The position numbers and the translations under genes are program-made. The notes under the pieces were generated by a model. The model saw only the letters and a program-made list of their open reading frames with translations. It was not told the origin of the DNA and did not search any database. A stretch of DNA of 7,451 bases from JANNAV01 sp031384695 (GTDB lineage Bacteria; Pseudomonadota; Alphaproteobacteria; Rhodobacterales; Rhodobacteraceae), in assembly GCA_031384695.1 (NCBI GenBank), contig JANNAV010000245.1, positions 1-7,451 on the forward strand, read 5' to 3'. Shown here one piece after another: positions 1 to 6,917 of the stretch (its first letter is position 1; each line of letters starts with the position of its first letter).

Positions 1-1
1 C

Positions 2-535
2 TCGCGCAAGATCGCGCATTTCATCGTCGCCACCCGCGCGCAACAGCCGATCACCACCACCCTGCGTCTGGCCGAGATCATCTCGAAATGCCTGCCACGC
101 CCCAAACCCGGCCAAAGCCACCCCGCCACCCGCAGCTTTCAAGCCCTGCGCATCGCGGTGAACGCCGAGTTTTCCGAACTGGTGCAAGGGCTTGCTGCAG
201 CCGAACGGGCGCTGAAACCCGGTGGCCTGCTGGCTGTTGTCACCTTCCACTCGCTGGAAGACCGCATCGTGAAACGCTTTTTCCAACAGGCGAGTGGCGA
301 GGAGCCCAACACAAACCGCTATGCCCCCGCCAAATCCACCACCACCGCGCGGTTTGAACTGGTCACCCGCAAGGCCGTTGGTCCCGATGCTGATGAGCTG
401 GCGGCGAACCCGCGCGCGCGCTCGGCCAAGCTGCGCGTCGCCCGCCGCACCGCAGCCGCCGCCATAACCCCCGATGCCGCCCGCCTTGACGCGCCAGACC
501 TGCCCGATGCCCCCCAGAAAGGACGCCGCCCATGA
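2..535 (+). CDS. rsmH: 16S rRNA (cytosine(1402)-N(4))-methyltransferase RsmH (MraW), 5' truncated by window edge
   Basis: RsmH is a cytoplasmic S-adenosylmethionine-dependent enzyme that methylates N4 of C1402 in the 16S rRNA decoding centre. Only the C-terminal 177 residues are visible; family members are usually a little over 300 residues, so roughly half is missing upstream. The reading frame is open from base 2 with no start codon needed inside the window. Two family blocks are seen: HPATRSFQALRIAVN (visible residues 40-54) and GGLLAVVTFHSLEDRIVKRF (74-93), the latter close to the GG-x-(I/V)SFHSLEDRIVK signature. The usual end region, RSAKLRVARR, is followed by a tail of about 30 residues rich in Ala, Pro and Asp that looks unstructured. 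A GTG at 158 lies inside the conserved block and is not the start. The stop overlaps the ftsL start in an ATGA. Family assignment is firm; the role is inferred from the family. Confidence 0.96.
   Translation, partial: SRKIAHFIVATRAQQPITTTLRLAEIISKCLPRPKPGQSHPATRSFQALRIAVNAEFSELVQGLAAAERALKPGGLLAVVTFHSLEDRIVKRFFQQASGEEPNTNRYAPAKSTTTARFELVTRKAVGPDADELAANPRARSAKLRVARRTAAAAITPDAARLDAPDLPDAPQKGRRP
516..523 (+). promoter_or_regulatory. Ribosome binding site for ftsL
   Basis: AGAAAGGA lies inside the last codons of rsmH, with 8 bases between it and the ATG at 532. This supports 532 as the ftsL start. A second ATG follows immediately at 535, so initiation could occur at either codon with a one-residue difference. 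Confidence 0.6.
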
Positions 536-903
536 TGCGCCCCGTGATCTATGTTCTGTCGTTTCTGGCGGTGATGGCGCTGGGCTTTTGGGCCTACCGC
601 GAAAACTATGCCACCCAGGATGCCCTGCGCGAGGTGGAAAGTCTGCAAAACGAAATCGCCAACCTGCGGGAAACTCTGACACTGCAATCCGCCGAATGGG
701 CCTATCTCAACCGCCCCGACCGCCTGCGCGAACTGGCGACGCTGAACTTTGATCGCCTTGGCCTGTTTCCGATGGAGCCGTCGCAATTCGGCTCGGCGAT
801 GCAGATCGCCATGCCACCGCCACCTATCGCCGCCGATCTGGCCATCACCCAGCCGGTTGACGTGATCGGCAATCTTGACGCCACAGAGGGCACCACCCCA
901 TGA
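532..903 (+). CDS. ftsL: Cell division protein FtsL
   Basis: FtsL is a small bitopic inner-membrane protein. In well-studied bacteria it forms a complex with FtsB and FtsQ and helps activate FtsW/FtsI septal wall synthesis. The 123-residue product has a very short cytoplasmic end, one membrane segment (about residues 5-22), then a periplasmic stretch with heptad-like leucine spacing (about 25-55, e.g. LREVESLQNEIANLRETL) expected to be a coiled coil. The EWAYLNRPDRL motif (55-65) is characteristic of proteobacterial FtsL. The last 30 residues contain a PPPP run (95-98) and look disordered. The length is close to that of E. coli FtsL. Position between rsmH and ftsI, with 4-base overlaps on both sides, supports the call, because primary sequence alone is weakly conserved in this family. 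The start has a good ribosome binding site. Confidence 0.93.
   Translation: MMRPVIYVLSFLAVMALGFWAYRENYATQDALREVESLQNEIANLRETLTLQSAEWAYLNRPDRLRELATLNFDRLGLFPMEPSQFGSAMQIAMPPPPIAADLAITQPVDVIGNLDATEGTTP
885..890 (+). promoter_or_regulatory. Ribosome binding site for ftsI
   Basis: AGAGGG sits inside the 3' end of ftsL, with 9 bases between it and the ATG at 900. It supports the overlapping start for ftsI over later in-frame codons. Confidence 0.55.
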
Positions 904-2687
904 CCCGCACCCCCCTGCGCCCGCTTGCCCGTATCCTGGATGCCCGCACCAAGGGCGAAAACCCCGATGCCATCGAGCGCGAAAACCTGCGCCTGCGCGA
1001 CGAGACCAGCCGCGATCACGCCCGTGGCCGCGCGCAACTGCGGCTGGTGTTTCTGGCGCTGTCGTTCTTTTCCGCCTTCGCGCTGATCGGCGCGCGGATG
1101 GGCATGCTGGCCGCCACCGTGCCGACAGAGCCGCGCACCGCCTCGGCGGGGGCCGAGATTCTGACCAGCCGCGCCGATATCACCGACCGCAATGGCCGCC
1201 TGCTGGCCACCAACATGCTGACGCATGCGCTTTATGTGCAAACCCGCGATCTGATTGATCCAGCCCGCGTGGCACGCGAACTGGCGGCGATCTTTCCCGA
1301 GTTGAAGGCCGAAGACCTGCAACGCCGCTTTACCGATGGCCGCAGCTTTCTCTGGGTGCGCCGGGTGCTGTCGCCCGAACAGATGCAGCAGGTGCAGGAT
1401 ATCGGCGATCCGGGCCTGCTGTTCGGCCCACGCGAGGTGCGGCTTTATCCCAATGGCATGCTGGCAGCCCACGTGCTGGGTGGGGCCACGTTCGGGGCCG
1501 AAGGCGTGGACAGCGCTGAAGTGATCGGCACCGCCGGCATTGAAAAGGCAATGGATACCCGCCTGCGTGATCCGGCGCAGGCCGGCCAGCCGCTGAAACT
1601 ATCGCTCGATCTGACGGTGCAGGCCACGATTGAAGAGGTGCTGGGCACCGGCATGACCATGATGAACGCCAAGGGGGCCGCCGCCATCCTGATGGATGTG
1701 CACACCGGCGAGATCATCAGCCTCGCCTCCCTGCCCGCCTTCGATCCCAATGACCGCCCCAACCTGCCCACCAGCGGCGAGCCCGCCGACAGCCCGCTGT
1801 TCAACCGCGCGGTGCAGGGCGTCTATGAACTCGGCTCCACCTTCAAGATCTTTGCCGCAGCCCAGGCGATGGAACTGGGTCTGGTCAATCCCGAAACCCT
1901 CGTCGATGCCAACGCGCCGTTGCGCTATGGCAAATTCCTGATCAAGGAGTTCGAAAACCACAACTACGGCCCGATGCTGTCGGTTACCGATATCATCGCC
2001 AAATCCTCCAACGTCGGCACCGCCCATATCGCCATGATGATCGGTTCCGAGCGTCAGCAGGCGTTTCTGAAGTCGCTTGGCCTGCTGGATGCATCGCCAA
2101 TCGAGTTGATCGAGGCGCCGGGGGCCAAGCCGCTGGTGCCGCCACGCTGGCCCGAAATCGTCACCATCACCGCGTCTTACGGCCATGGCATCTCTTCAAG
2201 CCCGCTCAACCTCGCCACCGCCTATGCCATCATCGCTAACGGCGGTACGGTGATAAAGCCGACGCTGGTGCATCACGACAGGCAAGCCCCCGCAATACGC
2301 GTGATGAGCGTCGAAACCGCCAAATCCGCCGTCGCCATGCTGCGCCGCGTGGTCACCGAAGGCACCGCCAGCCTTGGCGAGGTGCCGGGCTATGCGGTGG
2401 CGGGCAAGACCGGCACGGCTGACAAGACCAAGAAGGGGGGTGGCTATTACAAGGACAAGGTGATCAACACCTTCGCCTCGACCTTCCCCGCCAATGATCC
2501 GCAATATGTGCTGGTGGTCACGATGGACGAGCCGGTGGAAACCTCGGGGCCAAAGCCGCGCCGCACCGCAGGCTGGACATCTGTGCCGGTGGCCGCCGAG
2601 ATCATCCGCCGCGTGGCCCCGCTGCTTGGCATGCGGCCACAGGTTGAAGCCGCCCCCCTTGATGGGTTAACAGCCGTCAACAACTGA
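900..2687 (+). CDS. ftsI: Peptidoglycan D,D-transpeptidase FtsI (PBP3, class B penicillin-binding protein)
   Basis: This septal transpeptidase crosslinks peptidoglycan stem peptides in the periplasm during division, working with the glycosyltransferase FtsW. The 595-residue protein has a charged cytoplasmic N-terminus (about 1-45), a single membrane anchor (about 47-70), and a PBP dimerisation/pedestal domain that opens with RADITDRNGRLLA (91-103). The transpeptidase domain runs from about residue 235 to about 575. All three penicillin-binding motifs are intact: STFK with catalytic Ser313 and Lys316, SSN (369-371), and KTG (503-505) within VAGKTGTADK. The length is typical of the family. Its start overlaps the ftsL stop in ATGA, and murE follows after 20 bases. 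The class B call rests on the absence of a glycosyltransferase domain and on the dcw location. FtsI is much more likely than the elongation enzyme PBP2, which normally sits next to rodA. Confidence 0.97.
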   Translation: MTRTPLRPLARILDARTKGENPDAIERENLRLRDETSRDHARGRAQLRLVFLALSFFSAFALIGARMGMLAATVPTEPRTASAGAEILTSRADITDRNGRLLATNMLTHALYVQTRDLIDPARVARELAAIFPELKAEDLQRRFTDGRSFLWVRRVLSPEQMQQVQDIGDPGLLFGPREVRLYPNGMLAAHVLGGATFGAEGVDSAEVIGTAGIEKAMDTRLRDPAQAGQPLKLSLDLTVQATIEEVLGTGMTMMNAKGAAAILMDVHTGEIISLASLPAFDPNDRPNLPTSGEPADSPLFNRAVQGVYELGSTFKIFAAAQAMELGLVNPETLVDANAPLRYGKFLIKEFENHNYGPMLSVTDIIAKSSNVGTAHIAMMIGSERQQAFLKSLGLLDASPIELIEAPGAKPLVPPRWPEIVTITASYGHGISSSPLNLATAYAIIANGGTVIKPTLVHHDRQAPAIRVMSVETAKSAVAMLRRVVTEGTASLGEVPGYAVAGKTGTADKTKKGGGYYKDKVINTFASTFPANDPQYVLVVTMDEPVETSGPKPRRTAGWTSVPVAAEIIRRVAPLLGMRPQVEAAPLDGLTAVNN

Positions 2688-2707
2688 AACCGGCAACTGG
2701 ATGCATC

Positions 2708-4207
2708 ATGGTGGAACGGCCAAAATCCCTGTCTGATCTCGGCCTGACCGCCCGTCTTGGGGCCGGAACCCGTGCCGTCCGCGATCCGCAGTTGCAAGGC
2801 ATCACCACCGACAGCCGGGCCGTCAAGCCGGGGTTTCTCTTTGCCGCCCTCGCGGGCTCCACGCTGCACGGTGCCGCCTTCATTCCGATGGCGCTCCAAT
2901 CCGGCGCCGCGGCGATCCTGACGGATGCCGACGGCGCAAGGCTTGCGGGCGAAGCCCTTGCCGCCTCAAGCGCCGCCCTCGTTGTGGCGCAAGACCCGCG
3001 CGAGGCCCTCGCCGCCGCCGCAGCCCTGTGGTTCGGCGCGCAGCCCGCCACCATGGTCGCCGTCACCGGCACCAACGGCAAAACCTCGGTCGCAACCTTC
3101 ACCCGCCAGATCTGGGCCCATCTCGGCCACGCCGCCATCAACATCGGCACCACCGGGATCGAGGGCGCATGGGAGGCGCCTTCCGCCCATACCACCCCCG
3201 ACCCCGTCACCCTGCACCGCATGCTGGCCGAGGCGGCGCGCGCAGGTGTGACCCACGCCGCGATGGAGGCCTCCTCGCACGGGCTTGACCAGCACCGCCT
3301 TGATGGCGTGCGCCTTAAGGCTGCGGGCTTCACCAACTTCACCCAGGACCATCTGGATTATCACGGCACCTTCGAGGCCTATTTCGCCGCCAAAGCCGGG
3401 CTTTTTTCCCGGGTTCTGCCCGATGATGGCACCGCAGTAGTGAACATCAACGATCCCAAAGGGGCGGCAATCGCGGCACTTGCGCGCGCGCGCGGCCAGC
3501 AGGTGATCACGGTCGGCCATGATGCCGCCTGCGATCTGCGCCTGATGGGGCAGCGGTTTGACGCCTCGGGGCAGGAGCTGCGCCTCTCGTGGCACGGCCA
3601 GCCCTCTCAGGTGCGCCTTGATCTGATCGGCGGCTTTCAGGCCGAAAATGTGGCGCTTGCGGCGGGCCTTGTGATCGCGGCAGGCACCCCCGCCCGTGAT
3701 GTGATAGCCTGCCTGCCGCACCTCACCGGTGTGCGCGGGCGGATGCAGCGCGCCGCCACTCGCCGCAACGGTGCCGCCGTGTTCGTCGATTACGCCCATA
3801 CGCCCGATGCGGTGGCAACAGCCCTCAGGGCGCTGCGCCCGCATGTGATGGGGAGGATCGTCGTGGTGTTGGGCGCCGGCGGCGACCGGGATCGCGGCAA
3901 ACGCCCGCTGATGGGGGCCGCCGCCGCCGCCCACGCCGATCTGTGCTATGTCACCGATGACAACCCCCGCTCCGAAGACCCCGCCACCATCCGCGCCGCC
4001 GTCATCGCCGCCTGTCCCGATGCGCATGAGGTGGGCGACCGCGCCGAAGCCATCCTGCGCGCGGTCGATGCGCTGCTGCCCGGTGATGCGCTGTTGATCG
4101 CGGGCAAGGGGCACGAGCCGGGCCAGACCATCAAAGGCATCACCTATCCCTTTGATGATGTTGAACAAGCCAGCATCGCTGTGGCCGCGCTGGATGGTCT
4201 GATATGA
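2708..4207 (+). CDS. murE: UDP-N-acetylmuramoyl-L-alanyl-D-glutamate--2,6-diaminopimelate ligase MurE
   Basis: This cytoplasmic ATP-dependent Mur ligase adds the third stem amino acid to UDP-MurNAc-L-Ala-D-Glu. The 499-residue protein shows the three-domain Mur layout. An N-terminal uridine-binding domain carries TTDSRAVKPG (33-42). A central ATPase has the P-loop GTNGKTS (121-127), AMEASSHGLDQ (185-195) and the AKAGLF segment, whose Lys229 matches the carbamylated lysine of the family. The C-terminal domain holds the DNPR motif (418-421) and GKGHE (466-470). DNPR is the known marker of meso-diaminopimelate specificity, as opposed to lysine-adding MurE, and fits a Gram-negative wall. The ATG at 2708 has no strong Shine-Dalgarno sequence, so translation may depend partly on coupling to ftsI 20 bases upstream. 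The stop overlaps the murF start. Confidence 0.97.
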   Translation: MVERPKSLSDLGLTARLGAGTRAVRDPQLQGITTDSRAVKPGFLFAALAGSTLHGAAFIPMALQSGAAAILTDADGARLAGEALAASSAALVVAQDPREALAAAAALWFGAQPATMVAVTGTNGKTSVATFTRQIWAHLGHAAINIGTTGIEGAWEAPSAHTTPDPVTLHRMLAEAARAGVTHAAMEASSHGLDQHRLDGVRLKAAGFTNFTQDHLDYHGTFEAYFAAKAGLFSRVLPDDGTAVVNINDPKGAAIAALARARGQQVITVGHDAACDLRLMGQRFDASGQELRLSWHGQPSQVRLDLIGGFQAENVALAAGLVIAAGTPARDVIACLPHLTGVRGRMQRAATRRNGAAVFVDYAHTPDAVATALRALRPHVMGRIVVVLGAGGDRDRGKRPLMGAAAAAHADLCYVTDDNPRSEDPATIRAAVIAACPDAHEVGDRAEAILRAVDALLPGDALLIAGKGHEPGQTIKGITYPFDDVEQASIAVAALDGLI

Positions 4208-5706
4208 CCCCGCTCTGGACCTCTGCTGATGCAGTCCGCGCCACGAGCGGCCAAAGTGCTGTCGATTGGCAGGCAACAGGCGTGTCGATCGACACCCGCA
4301 CCGTCGTGCCGGGCGATCTCTTCGTGGCCCTCAAAGACACCCGCGACGGCCATGATTTTGTGGCACAAGCGCTGGCCAAAGGTGCCGCCGCCGCCCTCGT
4401 GTCGCGGGTCCCCGCAGGTGTGGCCCGCGACGCCCCCCTGCTGATCGTGCCCGATGTGCTGGCGGCCCTTGCGGCGCTGGGCCGCTTTGCCCGCGCCCGC
4501 ACCACCGCACAGGTGATCGGCATCACCGGCTCGGTCGGCAAAACCTCGACCAAGGAAATGCTGCGGGTGGTCCTTGCGGGGCAGGGCCGCTGCCACGCCG
4601 CCGAGGCCAGCTATAACAATCACTGGGGCGTGCCCCTGACCCTTGCCCGCATGCCGCAAGACACCGATTTCGCGGTGATCGAGATCGGCATGAACCACCC
4701 CGGCGAAATTGCCCCCCTTGCCCGGATGGCGCGGCTCGATGTGGCGCTGATCACCACCGTCGCCCCGGCGCATCTTGAGGCGTTTGCCGATCTGAACGGC
4801 ATCGCCCATGAGAAAGCCGCCATCTTCACCGGGTTGCGCCCCGGTGGCACCGCCATCCTGCCGCTCGATCTGGCGGTGACGCCGATCTTGCAGGCAGCAG
4901 CGGCGGCAGCAGGGGCAAAGCAGGTGACCTTCGGCACCAGCGCCGCCGCCGATTACCGCCTCACCGACGCCCATATCACCGAAGCCGCCACCATCGTGCG
5001 GGCCACCCGCGCCAAAACGCCCTTCCTGTTCAAAGTGCTCACCCCCGGCCACCACTTTGCCGCCAACGGTCTGGCGGCCCTCGCGGTGGCCGACGCCCTC
5101 GGGCTTGATCCGATGATTGCCGCCAATGATCTGGGCCGCTGGGCCCCGCCGCCGGGCCGTGGCACCCGCGAGCGTATCGCCCTTGATCCCGTCGAAGACA
5201 TTTTCTTTGATCTGATCGACGATGCGTTCAACGCCAACCCCGCCTCGATGGCCGCAGCCCTTGATGTGCTGATCGCGGCCGTCCCGCAGGATAATGTCGG
5301 ACGGGTGCCGCGCGGCAGGCGCATCGCGGTGCTGGGCGACATGCTGGAACTCGGGGCCACCGAAATCGCCCTGCATCAGGCCATAGCCGCCCACCCGGGC
5401 CTTGCCGCGCTCACCACGATCCACTGCGTCGGGCCAAGGATGCAATCGCTGTGGCAGATGCTGCCCCGCAGCCAGCGCGGCGAATGGGTGGCCACCGCCG
5501 CCGAACTGGCCCCGCGCGCGCGATCTTTGGTGGATGCGGGCGATATCATCCTGATCAAGGGCTCAAAAGGCATAAAAACCAGCCTCGTGGTTGACGCCTG
5601 CCGCAATTTGGGGCAACGCCGCGCCAACCCGGAGCCGGAAAACCCGATATCAGCAAAACCGGAACCACAAAACCCCAAAGCGGGCACGACCAAGGGACCG
5701 ATCTAG
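4204..5706 (+). CDS. murF: UDP-N-acetylmuramoyl-tripeptide--D-alanyl-D-alanine ligase MurF
   Basis: MurF completes the cytoplasmic precursor by joining D-Ala-D-Ala to UDP-MurNAc-tripeptide with ATP. The 500-residue protein has an N-terminal substrate domain (SIDTRTVVPGDLFVAL, 28-43) and a P-loop TGSVGKTSTK (108-117). It also has the MurF-typical YNNHWGVPLTL (137-147), IEIGMNHPGEI (159-169), a DDAFNANPASM block (339-349) and a C-terminal KGSKG (452-456). The folded enzyme should end near residue 470. The last 30 residues are an unusual Pro/Glu/Asn/Lys tail with two related hexapeptides, PEPENP (476-481) and PEPQNP (486-491). The start overlaps the murE stop (ATGA) with only a weak GGATGG upstream, so translational coupling is likely. 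The TAG stop touches the mraY ATG. Confidence 0.97.
   Translation: MTPLWTSADAVRATSGQSAVDWQATGVSIDTRTVVPGDLFVALKDTRDGHDFVAQALAKGAAAALVSRVPAGVARDAPLLIVPDVLAALAALGRFARARTTAQVIGITGSVGKTSTKEMLRVVLAGQGRCHAAEASYNNHWGVPLTLARMPQDTDFAVIEIGMNHPGEIAPLARMARLDVALITTVAPAHLEAFADLNGIAHEKAAIFTGLRPGGTAILPLDLAVTPILQAAAAAAGAKQVTFGTSAAADYRLTDAHITEAATIVRATRAKTPFLFKVLTPGHHFAANGLAALAVADALGLDPMIAANDLGRWAPPPGRGTRERIALDPVEDIFFDLIDDAFNANPASMAAALDVLIAAVPQDNVGRVPRGRRIAVLGDMLELGATEIALHQAIAAHPGLAALTTIHCVGPRMQSLWQMLPRSQRGEWVATAAELAPRARSLVDAGDIILIKGSKGIKTSLVVDACRNLGQRRANPEPENPISAKPEPQNPKAGTTKGPI
5692..5697 (+). promoter_or_regulatory. Ribosome binding site for mraY
   Basis: AAGGGA in the last codons of murF, with 9 bases before the ATG at 5707. 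The surrounding 50 bases are noticeably richer in A than the rest of the window, which should leave the site poorly structured in mRNA. Confidence 0.6.
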
Positions 5707-6789
5707 ATGCTTTACCTGCTCACCGAGTTTTCCGACGGCGGCGACGTCTTCAACCTGTTTCGCTATATCACATTCCGGGCGGGCTGCGCCTTCGCCACGG
5801 CGCTGATTTTTGGGTTCATCTTTGGCCAGCCCCTGATCAACCTGTTGCGCCGCAGGCAGGGCAGGGGCCAGCCGATCCGCGACGACGGCCCGGAAACGCA
5901 TTTCGCCAAAGCGGGCACTCCCACCATGGGCGGCTTGCTGATCCTGTCGGCGCTGATGTTTTCCACCCTGCTTTGGGCGCGGCTTGACAATCCCTATGTC
6001 TGGATCGTGATCCTTGTCACCCTCGCCTTTGGTCTGATCGGTTTTGCCGATGATTATGCCAAGGTCACCAAACAAACCACCAAGGGCGTGTCCTCGCGCG
6101 CGCGCTTTATCGCGGGCCTTGCCATCGCCGCCATGGCCACCTACGCCGCCGCCAGCTTTCATCCCGATGCGCTGACCAACCAACTGGCGCTGCCGTTCTT
6201 CAAGAACGCCCTGCTGAACTTCGGCATGTTCTTCATTCCCTTCGGCATGATCGTGATCGTGGGGGCGGCCAATGCTGTCAACCTGACGGATGGCCTCGAC
6301 GGTCTTGCCATCATGCCGGTGATGATCGCGGCAGGCACGCTGGGTGTGATCGCCTATGTGGTGGGCAACTTCAACTTCTCGGAATATCTGGGGGTGCATT
6401 TCGTGCCCGGCACCGGCGAGCTTCTTATTTTCACCTCCGCCCTCTTTGGTGGTGGCCTCGGGTTCCTGTGGTACAACGCCCCCCCCGCCGCAGTGTTCAT
6501 GGGCGATACCGGCAGCCTTGCGCTGGGCGGCGCCCTCGGCGCCATCGCCGTCTGTACCAAGCATGAGATCGTGCTGGCCATCGTCGGCGGCCTGTTCGTG
6601 GTCGAGGCGCTTTCTGTGATCATTCAGGTGCTCTACTACAAACGCACCGGCAAACGCGTGTTCCTGATGGCGCCGATTCACCACCATTTCGAGAAGAAAG
6701 GCTGGGCCGAACCGCAGATCGTGATCCGGTTCTGGATCATCAGCCTGATCCTTGCCATGATCGGGCTGGCAACGCTGAAGGTGCGGTAA
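5707..6789 (+). CDS. mraY: Phospho-N-acetylmuramoyl-pentapeptide-transferase MraY
   Basis: This integral inner-membrane enzyme transfers phospho-MurNAc-pentapeptide from UDP to undecaprenyl phosphate, giving lipid I and UMP. The 360-residue length equals that of E. coli MraY, and about ten hydrophobic segments can be traced from residues 23-45 to 338-358. Catalytic and signature blocks are intact. FADDYAKV includes Asp115 and Asp116; NAVNLTDGLDGLA (189-201) includes Asn192, Asp195 and Asp198; FMGDTGSLALGG includes Asp267; and APIHHHFEKKGW (322-333) carries the HHH motif. TPTMGG (71-76), typical of the N-terminal part, is also present. The start directly follows the murF stop and has a good ribosome binding site. 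It is the last visible + strand gene of the cluster; murD, often next in dcw clusters, does not follow. Confidence 0.98.
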   Translation: MLYLLTEFSDGGDVFNLFRYITFRAGCAFATALIFGFIFGQPLINLLRRRQGRGQPIRDDGPETHFAKAGTPTMGGLLILSALMFSTLLWARLDNPYVWIVILVTLAFGLIGFADDYAKVTKQTTKGVSSRARFIAGLAIAAMATYAAASFHPDALTNQLALPFFKNALLNFGMFFIPFGMIVIVGAANAVNLTDGLDGLAIMPVMIAAGTLGVIAYVVGNFNFSEYLGVHFVPGTGELLIFTSALFGGGLGFLWYNAPPAAVFMGDTGSLALGGALGAIAVCTKHEIVLAIVGGLFVVEALSVIIQVLYYKRTGKRVFLMAPIHHHFEKKGWAEPQIVIRFWIISLILAMIGLATLKVR

Positions 6790-6850
6790 CGCGCGCGCGC
6801 GCCTCCATGAACCCAAACCCCACCCGATTCACGTAAGCCTAAATCCCCCA

Positions 6851-6866
6851 CGGGGGTGCGGGGGTG
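6851..6866. repeat. Two tandem copies of CGGGGGTG
   Basis: The 8-base unit occurs at 6851-6858 and again, without change, at 6859-6866. The second copy forms most of the left arm of the neighbouring inverted repeat. A CCCCC run at 6845-6849 can also pair with either G run, so alternative hairpins are possible. Confidence 0.7.
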
Positions 6867-6878
6867 TGACACCCCCGC
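6858..6878. terminator. Perfect GC-rich inverted repeat, possible bidirectional terminator
   Basis: GCGGGGGTGT at 6858-6867 is the exact reverse complement of ACACCCCCGC at 6869-6878, with one central base. As RNA it would form a 9-bp stem with a 3-base loop from either strand. It lies 69 bases after the mraY stop and 40 bases beyond the end of the reverse-strand gene, which fits a shared terminator between convergent genes. Neither side has a clear U tract, so a canonical intrinsic terminator is not shown. A dispersed palindromic element is the alternative. Confidence 0.45.
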
Positions 6879-6917
6879 TCTTGGTCAAAAGGGCGCCGTG
6901 TTTCGTTGTCCCCCCCC

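Larger units (their letters stand above)
6790..6917. other. Convergent intergenic region between mraY and the channel gene
   Basis: These 128 bases separate two genes whose 3' ends face each other. They begin right after the mraY stop with an alternating CG tract (6790-6802) and contain a tandem duplication and a GC-rich inverted repeat annotated separately. A run of seven C (6911-6917) directly precedes the reverse-strand stop codon. I see no convincing promoter or small gene here. Confidence 0.7.

Noticed and set aside
158..160. GTG as the start of the first gene
   Set aside because: It encodes the Val in the conserved RsmH block HPATRSFQALRIAVN, and the frame is open to the left edge.
3482..3494. 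Alternating CG runs inside genes (also near 411-421, 5514-5522 and 6095-6105)
   Set aside because: In these coding stretches they are explained by Arg/Ala codons with strong G/C third-position preference, so they need no separate function.
2966..4276. Long - strand open frame (436 codons) opposite murE
   Set aside because: It is antisense to a clearly recognised murE, has Gly/His/Arg-rich composition typical of the complement of GC-rich genes, and shows no recognisable domain.
4144..5445. Long - strand open frame (433 codons) opposite murF
   Set aside because: It is the complement of an intact murF with all motifs; its composition is skewed to Gly and His and nothing resembles a known protein.
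5650..6816. Long - strand open frame (388 codons) opposite mraY
   Set aside because: The product is rich in His, Gln, Asp and Gly as expected from the reverse complement of a hydrophobic membrane protein; mraY itself is unambiguous.
6845..6917. Possible G-quadruplex in the intergenic G and C runs
   Set aside because: Only two long G runs lie close together on either strand; four suitably spaced runs are not present, and hairpin pairing is the simpler structure.
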